DNA of 64,000 bases from Eremomyces bilateralis CBS 781.70 (lineage: Eukaryota > Ascomycota > Dothideomycetes > Eremomycetales > Eremomycetaceae). Made by a program: the position numbers and the translations under genes. The stretch's first letter is position 1, and each line of letters begins with the position of its first letter. The stretch covers positions 165,916 through 229,915 of the forward strand of contig NW_022985096.1 in NCBI RefSeq assembly GCF_010015585.1. Direction: 5' to 3'. The notes under the pieces were generated by a model, which was not told where the DNA came from, did not search any database, and saw nothing but the letters and a program-made list of their open reading frames with translations. Positions 58,618-64,000 of this stretch are shown one piece after another.

Positions 58618-61329
58618 TCACCTCTCCTCTCTCGCCGCCCTCTGCACAACCTTTATACACTCCCCCACCACATCCCCACCCTCCCTCCACCTCCTCAACA
58701 CCACCCCACCACCCCTCTCTCTTAACGTCTGCTCCGCCCTCGCCCACCTCACCCGCCACAGCTGCTCCCGCTTATTTCCCTGCTGCGCCTCTTGCCCGCT
58801 CCTCCCATCCCCCATGCTGGATATCGGTGTGTTGCCACCGGGACTGCGAGAGTCGCCGCCGCCGCCTTGAGCGTAGTTCCAGGCGCCGGCGACCCGGTTG
58901 CTGGCGTAGTTGGCAGCGGCGGCGGGGTAGGCGGTGATGGCGCGGCGGGGGGGCAGGGCGGGTGGGGACGGGTTATGCGTGGGTGAGGGATCGTGGGGGA
59001 TCGTGGGGTTGCTGGTGGAGGAATGGACGGAGAGGGTGGAGGATGAAGAATGGGGAGGTGGTGCGGGCGGGGTGCGAGAGCCGGTGGTGCTGTGGGGTGG
59101 GCCGGATGGGTATAGCGAAGGGATGTGGTTGTAGGTGGTGGTAAGTTTTTGTTTGGCGAGGGAGACGTAGCTTTGGTTGTCTGGGTGGGATTGTTCGGGA
59201 GGGGTGGGACGGGGTTGTTTGGGAGGTGCGGGCTTGGAAGGAGATTTGGAAACGGATAGTTTGGTGGGTGGTGGGGTCTTTCCAGTGCTAGATAGTCGTC
59301 GAGGCTTCGGTGGCGGTGGAGGGAGTGGCTTTCGTGGAAAAAATTCCTGAGCGGGAGATGGGGTGGTCTCATGCGTGACTGAAGCGCCACGGAGTTTGGT
59401 AGGTTTCGCTGGAGGCTTTGGAGGCGGTGCCCTTCCATTCCGCTTCCCTTGATCCGTGGGAGAGAGTTCCCATAGTAAATCCGCGGTATTGGCCCTATGG
59501 AGACCACCCGGTGAGGACCTGTGCTGCGCTTCATTTGGATCGGGATCGCTTAAGTCGATCAGATCTCCAATATTACGCACTTGAGTTGATTGTGGAGCAC
59601 CTGGAGCACTTGGTCTTCGAGGTAGCGCATTGGGCGAAGCCGCTTCGTCCTCGACGTCTTTCAGCGACGCTTGAATAGCGGCTCTCAAATGCGGGTCATC
59701 GTCCTCGGCAGCGTTGGAAGAAGCCAACCAGCTATTTCTAGATCCCGAATTTGGTTTCCCAGTGCTGCTGGTGGGATTGTTCACCGAAGGATCGAAGAAT
59801 CCGCGGGACGTTGTCGTCGTGATATCTCGAATAAAGATAGCGAGCACCCTCCCGGGGTTCTCGAGCACAAAATCCGTATACACCTCGAGATCCGCCTCCC
59901 CGCTATCTCCAACCAGAATAAACCGACGCTCAGGGAAGTCCTGCGCGATCCGGTCCAACGAGCTCTTCTTCCTTTCCGCCACCGGCTCGAAGATCCCCTG
60001 AAGCATGCCGCTGTACCGCTTCAGATGGAACGAGCCGGGCGGCAGCCCGGCGTTCGCGAAGAAGCTCTCGAGGACCGGGAAGAGCTGCCAGGGGGAGTTG
60101 GAGACATAGTGGAACTTGACGCCCATGTCGAAGAGGCGGTCGTACCATTCGCGGACGCCCTTGATGGTAAGGTCGCAGAGGTCGCGGATGAACGCGTTGC
60201 GGAAGATCTCCCGGGCGCCGGAGTTGATGGCGGTGTGCTTGATGGTGTCGTCGATGTCGCTGATGAGACTGACGCCGTGAGGCTCGATGACGCGGATTCC
60301 GGTCGTGGCGGAGAGGTTCTCGCCGGCTAAGATGCGCACGTGGGTCGGAATGAAGTCAAGAGCTGCTCTCAGCGCGAAATGTCCGGCAGCGTCGGTGTAC
60401 ACGGTCCGTTGTCTTGATACGTCGTCGTTGTAGAAGAACGCCGAAACGGGTAGGTTCTGCATCGGGTTCGCCATGAATGGATTCAACCGCGCCATCAGGT
60501 TCTCGTTCGCAATCGCCAACTCCTCCTTGCTCATCTGCGCCGGCTGATTCCACGCCTCACGCTTCTGCACCGCGTTGACATTCTCCCTGCTCTCCTCCCG
60601 CGGCGACTCCGTCCCTCCATGCTTCTTGATCTCCGGCCGTCTTGCGCTCTCGCTATACTCTCCCCGGTCCGCGCGCTTCGCCTCCTCCTCTCCTTTCTTC
60701 ATGATCGCATTCGCCTCCTGCCGCACGATCTCCTCGTCCGTCCGCGCCCCCCTCCCCGGGCTCGGCCCTCTGCTCCTCGCACCCTCCTGCCCCTCGGGCG
60801 TCGGCGCCTGCAACCCGACCAGCTGCCTCGCCAACCCAACGAACAGCCTCTGCTTCCGCGTCAACGGTCCCCGCTGCGGCGAGTAGATCCATCCGCGCAC
60901 ATCGACGTCCACCACCGCGTTGTTATCCTCATACTGATCCCACCTCTGTCTCCAAAACTCCTCCTGCGGATCACCCTCCCCCTTCCCACTCTCCCTCTCC
61001 TGCTTCTCCACCCCTCCCCCCTCCTCCCGCTTCTCCCTCCCCCTTACATGCCTCCGCGCATAACTCGGAAATACCACCATTCTCTCCCCCGCCCTTGCCA
61101 CCACCGCCCCATGCCCCGGATGCCCCCCCTCTACCCCGTCCTCCATCCCCCCCTCCCCATTCCACCCCCCGCCGTAGCTGCTCTGATACGTCTGCCGCAG
61201 CTCGTTCGCCGCGCGCAAATACCCTGCGATCTTCCGCCGTCGTGCGCCTGGCTCCCGCCCCTCGCTGCGCAGCGTCGAGAGGTTCCAGCGCGCGTCACCG
61301 GGCGGGGGGCTGGGGTCGGTTGGGTTCAT
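58618..61329 (-). CDS. app1: App1-type phosphatidate phosphatase, actin-patch associated
   Basis: A 903-residue Mg-dependent phosphatidate phosphatase of the App1 (DUF2183) family, which turns phosphatidate into diacylglycerol; in yeast App1 sits at cortical actin patches through SH3-domain partners. One exon; ATG at 61329 (MNPTDPSPPPGDARW) precedes the conserved-looking KIAGYLRAANELRQTYQSSY. The HAD-like catalytic motif DIDDTIK is at 358-364 within HGVSLISDIDDTIKHTAINS, followed by FHYVSNSPWQLFPVL, PGSFHLKRYSG, and ERRFILVGDSGEADLEVY. The C-terminal 300 residues carry polyproline SH3 ligands (PPPKPPAKPTK, PLPPPPPKPRR), as expected for recruitment to patches. The frame stays open another 162 codons upstream without an ATG, so an upstream first exon extending the N-terminus is possible. 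Confidence 0.9.
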   Translation of the reverse strand: MNPTDPSPPPGDARWNLSTLRSEGREPGARRRKIAGYLRAANELRQTYQSSYGGGWNGEGGMEDGVEGGHPGHGAVVARAGERMVVFPSYARRHVRGREKREEGGGVEKQERESGKGEGDPQEEFWRQRWDQYEDNNAVVDVDVRGWIYSPQRGPLTRKQRLFVGLARQLVGLQAPTPEGQEGARSRGPSPGRGARTDEEIVRQEANAIMKKGEEEAKRADRGEYSESARRPEIKKHGGTESPREESRENVNAVQKREAWNQPAQMSKEELAIANENLMARLNPFMANPMQNLPVSAFFYNDDVSRQRTVYTDAAGHFALRAALDFIPTHVRILAGENLSATTGIRVIEPHGVSLISDIDDTIKHTAINSGAREIFRNAFIRDLCDLTIKGVREWYDRLFDMGVKFHYVSNSPWQLFPVLESFFANAGLPPGSFHLKRYSGMLQGIFEPVAERKKSSLDRIAQDFPERRFILVGDSGEADLEVYTDFVLENPGRVLAIFIRDITTTTSRGFFDPSVNNPTSSTGKPNSGSRNSWLASSNAAEDDDPHLRAAIQASLKDVEDEAASPNALPRRPSAPGAPQSTQVRNIGDLIDLSDPDPNEAQHRSSPGGLHRANTADLLWELSPTDQGKRNGRAPPPKPPAKPTKLRGASVTHETTPSPAQEFFPRKPLPPPPPKPRRLSSTGKTPPPTKLSVSKSPSKPAPPKQPRPTPPEQSHPDNQSYVSLAKQKLTTTYNHIPSLYPSGPPHSTTGSRTPPAPPPHSSSSTLSVHSSTSNPTIPHDPSPTHNPSPPALPPRRAITAYPAAAANYASNRVAGAWNYAQGGGGDSRSPGGNTPISSMGDGRSGQEAQQGNKREQLWRVRWARAEQTLRERGGGVVLRRWREGGDVVGECIKVVQRAAREER

Positions 61330-62187
61330 ATTTTCGGTGTGCGGCCGGCCATAGCGGGGCGGGCGGAGAGTCTGGCGGTGTTGGTGAAAGGTATCGGCGT
61401 GGTGTTTTAGGAGGTCGAGGGCGCGTGCGTGGGTGCGGAGGGACGGGCGGATGCGGGTGCGGAGGCGCGATTGCGCGAGGGATTGGCGGTAGAGGAGGTA
61501 GCGGTAGATGCGGGATTGGGCGCGGCGGGTGAGGGAGGGGAGGTATTCGTGGCGGAGGTGGGTGAGGGTGTTGGTAGTGCGTGGGAAGAGGCGGCGGAAG
61601 GCGGTGGTTACTGTGGGTGGTGGGCGGCGTGGTGGTGCCAGTTTGTTGGGGTGGATGGATGGATGGGAAATACTATGGGATGGTGGATGGGCGTGCGCTT
61701 CCGTATCGGTGAGATGAGGCGACGTTAGATATCGGAGGTGTGGTTTTGTGCAACTTATCAAGCTACGAAGGATTCTTGAGAAGTTTGGACGGGAGGTTGA
61801 ACAGCCGTTGAACAATACAGAGTAATGCCGGTAGACCAGCTAGGGGGCAGCCGACGTCATCTCCAGCCCGAAACCACTGGTATATTTACCAGAAATATTA
61901 TTCCGCATACGACTCTATTCCAGCATCTATATCCGTGTCAAGAAGAGATTCCCAAGTCCCGAAGATTTCAATCCAATTGTTTTCGGTTGATGATCTGATG
62001 GTTCCAATATGCTGTTGTTCTCAAAAGAAGTCGCCGCCATGTATGAAAATCCGGTGCCTGTGTAGGCAGTATAGCGTAACCACCATCTATGGGTATCCCT
62101 TTCAAACGCCATCCAGTCCGGTCCGATCAAGTCACTCTATCCAACCCATCACCGTAGTTAAGTCTCTATGACCCATCCTAAGCACCA
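61330..62187. other. intergenic, possible 5' extension of app1
   Basis: 0.86 kb between two minus-strand genes. From 61330 to about 61815 the app1 frame stays open and encodes Arg/His-rich sequence (for example TRIRPSLRTHARALDLLKHH), which could be a coding exon joined to an unseen first exon. The rest is ordinary AT-rich spacer. Confidence 0.5.
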
Positions 62188-64000
62188 TTACGCCTTTCCA
62201 GCTACCCCCAACGCCTCAATCCCTACCCCGCCCCCTGCATCTCCACTCCTCTCCTCACTCCCGCCACTAAATTCACCCTCCGCCTCAATCCCATCCGCCC
62301 CCCTATCCTCACTCCCCTTCCGACTTCCCCCACCCCCCGGACTTGGACTCTGCGCCTCCCCAGCCCTCGCCAATCCCGCCGCCAACCTTGCATCGAACTC
62401 CTCCATCAGCTCCTTCCCATGCCGATCAAGCAACGCGATCATCGTCCCCTCGTCCAGCACCCGCGCCTTCGACCGCTCGCCCACCGCCCGCATCGTCAGG
62501 CTCAGCTCCTTCTCCAGCTCGCGCCCTGCGTCCGGCTTGAGGTTGTCCGACGTGTGGGCAAGCTTGCGCCGGTAGGCCCGGAGCGCGCGGCAGAGGTGCT
62601 CGGTGGCGGTAGCCATGCTGGAGGACGGGGTGACGGGGGGAGCGGATAGGGTCTCGGTGCTGCGGGCAGCGCGGGAGCGGACGTCTACGGAAGAACGGCG
62701 GGACTTGACCGCGTGGCGCGAGTTCGGACTCGGCGGAGACGGTGAGCGGGCCATGGCGGTTTTGCGGCGGGAGTCGTGGGTGGTCCGGGTGGTAGTGGGG
62801 GTGGGGTCGAGTTTCGGGGCTTGCGCGAGGGTGAAGCGCGACGTGCGTTTCTTCAAGCGCGGCGAGCGGTTGCCAACGGGGGTGGTGGATGGTTCGTCCG
62901 GGCGGCGTTGGAAGCGGGCCATTTCGCTGTGGGACAGCACGCGGCGGAGGGGCGGGTGGCTGGGGCCCTGTTCTTTCTCGGACTCGACGCCCATGAGGTC
63001 CATAGATTTGGAGATCTCGTGGCCGCCGGGGGCGCTGGGGCGGGGTTGGGTGTCCCAGAGAAAGATCGTCCCGTCGAATGCGGTGGTGACGAGCCGCCTT
63101 TCTTGCGGTTCGCCTTGGTCGGTACTGGTAGATATCAACGCCAGTCCGGATACGCCCTCCGTATGGCCCCAGTCTCGGGCGACTAAACTCCCTTTTTCAG
63201 TGTATACACGGACTGATTTATCCGTGCTAGATACACCAGCGATCATCGGTGTGCCGCTGGGGACGGTGAAGTGGACAATCGATGAGAGCACGACTGGGTC
63301 CCCCCCTTCCGAATCATTTGTCTTGAACGACGTTAAGGTATGTCCAGTTTTAAGATCATACCGGTGTAGGTGCCGGTCGATCGTCGCTACGATCAGGACA
63401 TTGTCCTCAGCTGAACTCAGCGTCATAGATGTAGGGGTTGCCTTCAATGTGACGGTCCTCGATATGAGGTATGCATTCAAGGCCTTGCCATCTTCAACAT
63501 ATGATGCCGACTCCCTGATAACCATAGTGCGGTCGGATGACGCAGAAATAAGGCGAGTGCCGTCTTTCGAGAAATCAATTCCGGTTACAGCGCCAACGTG
63601 CTCGTCGAGCGTTTGAACCAGTTCCCAGTTGTCCCCGTTTAGTTTGAAGATTTGGATCGTCCGGTCCCGACTCGCGGTTGCGAGGAAGACCTCGTCACCA
63701 TCCTGAACTGCGATGTCGGTAATTTCGCTCACGTGTGCTTTGAACGTGAAGACTTCCTTTCCAGAAAAGTCAAGTATTCTGGAACTGTCAGTGCCAACTC
63801 GTTGCGCATATATGCCAGCCTTACCGAAGCATTCCCACTTTATCACCAGTTGCTAGTAATCTTTGGGATGGGACCCCCCGGACTACGCACAACTCGTTCA
63901 CAACCTGATCATCGCGCGTCGTCTGCGGTAGTTCCACCTGGACCTGCCATGCACTAGCACCATCTTCAAGCCATGCGATTGTCGTTCCATTTCCGGACCA
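62188..64000 (-). CDS. WD40 repeat protein, 5' end outside the window
   Basis: The 3' two-thirds or so of a WD40 protein. The upstream exon is open from 64000 to 63825 (it includes QVVNELCVVRGVPSQRLLAT). A 46-nt intron lies at 63824-63779, and the final exon runs 63778-62188. The join gives ATGDKVGMLRILDFSGKEVF, a clean WD blade; the reading without splicing is interrupted by intron sequence. Further blades follow: FKAHVSEITDIAVQDGD, VQTLDEHVGAVTGIDFSKDG, DWGHTEGVSGLAL and FDGTIFLWD. The propeller is followed by a Ser/Arg-rich linker (RRVLSHSEMARFQRRP) and a C-terminal helical part (LCRALRAYRRKL, ELEKELSLTMRAVGE). The layout recalls the MAPK-binding WDR62/MABP1 group, but that is tentative. 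Function is likely scaffolding. Confidence 0.85.

Overview
The window is a stretch of chromosome from a filamentous ascomycete (Pezizomycotina). Genes carry short spliceosomal introns of about 46-60 nt with GTAAGT-like donors. The gene set is typical of moulds: a LIM-binding PtaB-type regulator, a MOB1 kinase activator, a fungal Rhod-family membrane protein, an AA9 polysaccharide monooxygenase, DUF1996 and WSC domains, and App1. A Eurotiomycete is my best guess, but I cannot prove the order from sequence alone. I found no rRNA or tRNA genes, CRISPR arrays or retroelements.

Layout. 1-7.3 kb, all on the minus strand: an unrecognised partial gene, a calcineurin-like metallophosphoesterase, and a Gef1-type ClC chloride channel/exchanger. 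9.98-16.3 kb, plus strand: a large DOCK-family GEF. 18.6-25 kb: a DUF1996+WSC secreted-protein gene with two in-frame stops, a histidine phosphatase ending in a PCNA-binding-type peptide, a MOB1-like kinase activator, and a decayed phosphotransferase pseudogene. 27.4-34 kb: a sugar-porter MFS transporter, about 2.9 kb of DNA holding two arrays of short palindromes, and an AA9 monooxygenase. 35.9-42.6 kb: a PtaB/LDB-type co-regulator convergent with a bHLH factor. 45.7-51 kb: a TMEM135-like membrane protein, which needs four exons to be read, convergent with an unrecognised Ser/Thr/Pro-rich protein. 54.5-64 kb, minus strand: a Rhod-family 7TM protein with a 118-bp TA-flanked MITE upstream, an App1-type phosphatidate phosphatase, and a WD40 protein running off the window end.

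There is no obvious biosynthetic cluster. Several genes act in polarity, septation, adhesion or membrane traffic (DOCK, MOB1, PtaB, App1, Gef1), but their closeness is probably chance. The intergenic spaces are long (up to 3.5 kb) and hold the mobile-element remnants, hairpins and a recurring 9-mer described in the findings. All exon joins were made by eye from splice signals, reading-frame phase and family resemblance, without transcripts or database searches.
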